Below, in pieces: positions 63,954 through 64,000 of a stretch of DNA of 64,000 nt (its first letter is position 1; each line of letters starts with the position of its first letter). Under the pieces are notes generated by a model that was not told where the DNA came from, searched no databases, and saw only the letters and a program-made list of their open reading frames with translations. Source of the stretch: Rhizobium leguminosarum (GTDB lineage Bacteria; Pseudomonadota; Alphaproteobacteria; Rhizobiales; Rhizobiaceae); the NCBI RefSeq assembly GCF_017876795.1, contig NZ_JAGIOR010000005.1, positions 62,001 to 126,000 on the forward strand. Reading direction: 5' to 3'. The translations under genes and the position numbers were made by a program.

Positions 63954-64000
63954 TCAATCGTCCTTCAAGGGAATATCGGCGGCTTCTTTCGCCGTCTGCT
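63954..64000 (-). CDS. fixQ: FixQ (CcoQ), C-terminal end
   Basis: The last 15 codons (QTAKEAADIPLKDD, stop at 63954-63956) match the cytoplasmic tail of FixQ, the small cbb3 oxidase subunit encoded between fixO and fixP. The rest is beyond the right edge. The stop lies one base before the fixP start, as in fixNOQP operons. Confidence 0.82.
   Translation of the reverse strand, partial: QTAKEAADIPLKDD

Overview
The window reads as part of a symbiotic plasmid or symbiosis island of a legume-nodulating alphaproteobacterium (Rhizobium/Sinorhizobium/Mesorhizobium type). It combines a rhizobial type III secretion system (T3SS: nolV, nolU, nolT, nolB, nolW, nolX, nopC, nopA, rhcV), a bacterial gibberellin operon, fixNOQP/fixGHI genes for microaerobic respiration, and very many insertion sequences (IS5, IS21, IS66, IS3, IS6, IS256, IS110, IS701, group II intron pieces, serine recombinases). 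The species cannot be fixed from the sequence.

Layout. 1-7.05 kb: T3SS part one, with nolBTUV on the minus strand and nolW and nolX on the plus strand. A decayed IS21 lies in the nolB/nolW intergenic region and a tts box lies before nolX. 7.1-15.5 kb: mobile block with IS5 copy 1, IS66 remnants, DUF5372/serine-recombinase modules, a complete IS21 and the 3' end of a group II intron. 15.5-20.9 kb: T3SS part two, a tts box followed by nopC, nopA, an SctD-like gene, two small genes (one frameshifted), rhcV and a TPR lipoprotein. 20.9-26.4 kb: IS debris surrounding an unusual four-gene minus-strand cluster of one thioredoxin-like gene (frameshifted) and three secreted glycine-rich proteins. 26.4-30.2 kb: a decayed cluster of StiP/PRTase/HAD/CitE-like genes, as known from tellurium-resistance-associated (Ter) nucleoside-type biosynthetic operons. 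31.0-35.3 kb: a minus-strand operon of desaturase, PLP sulfhydrylase-type enzyme, class-I glutamine amidotransferase and EamA exporter. It resembles the rhizobitoxine (rtx) pathway without rtxA. 35.5-36.7 kb: a TlpA-like protein. 36.7-41.1 kb: IS remnants and a complete IS66 with a UPF0149 passenger gene.

41.1-50.8 kb: complete high-GC gibberellin operon in the order cyp112-cyp114-fd-sdr-cyp117-ggps-cps-ks-idi (minus strand). The cyp115 gene needed for the last step is not seen. 50.8-56.6 kb: IS graveyard, with an IS256 inside an IS5, an IS110 remnant, an IS3, an IS6 remnant and a GNAT pseudogene. 56.6-59.6 kb: a large M16 zinc metallopeptidase. 59.6-60.7 kb: IS5 copy 3, which has cut fixI after ten codons. 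60.7-64 kb: fixH, fixG, a FixK/FNR box, a terminator, a small ORF, fixP and the end of fixQ.

How it fits together: the T3SS (TtsI-controlled by inference from the tts boxes) delivers Nop effectors. The gibberellin operon, the rtx-like operon and possibly the M16 peptidase would alter host hormones or peptides. The fix genes supply the high-affinity cbb3 oxidase. Nearly every inter-operon space is filled by IS elements, several pathway genes (fixI, the SctY-like chaperone gene, the thioredoxin-like gene, the CitE-like gene) are visibly broken, and pieces of the same elements recur across the window, so it is a rearranging accessory region.
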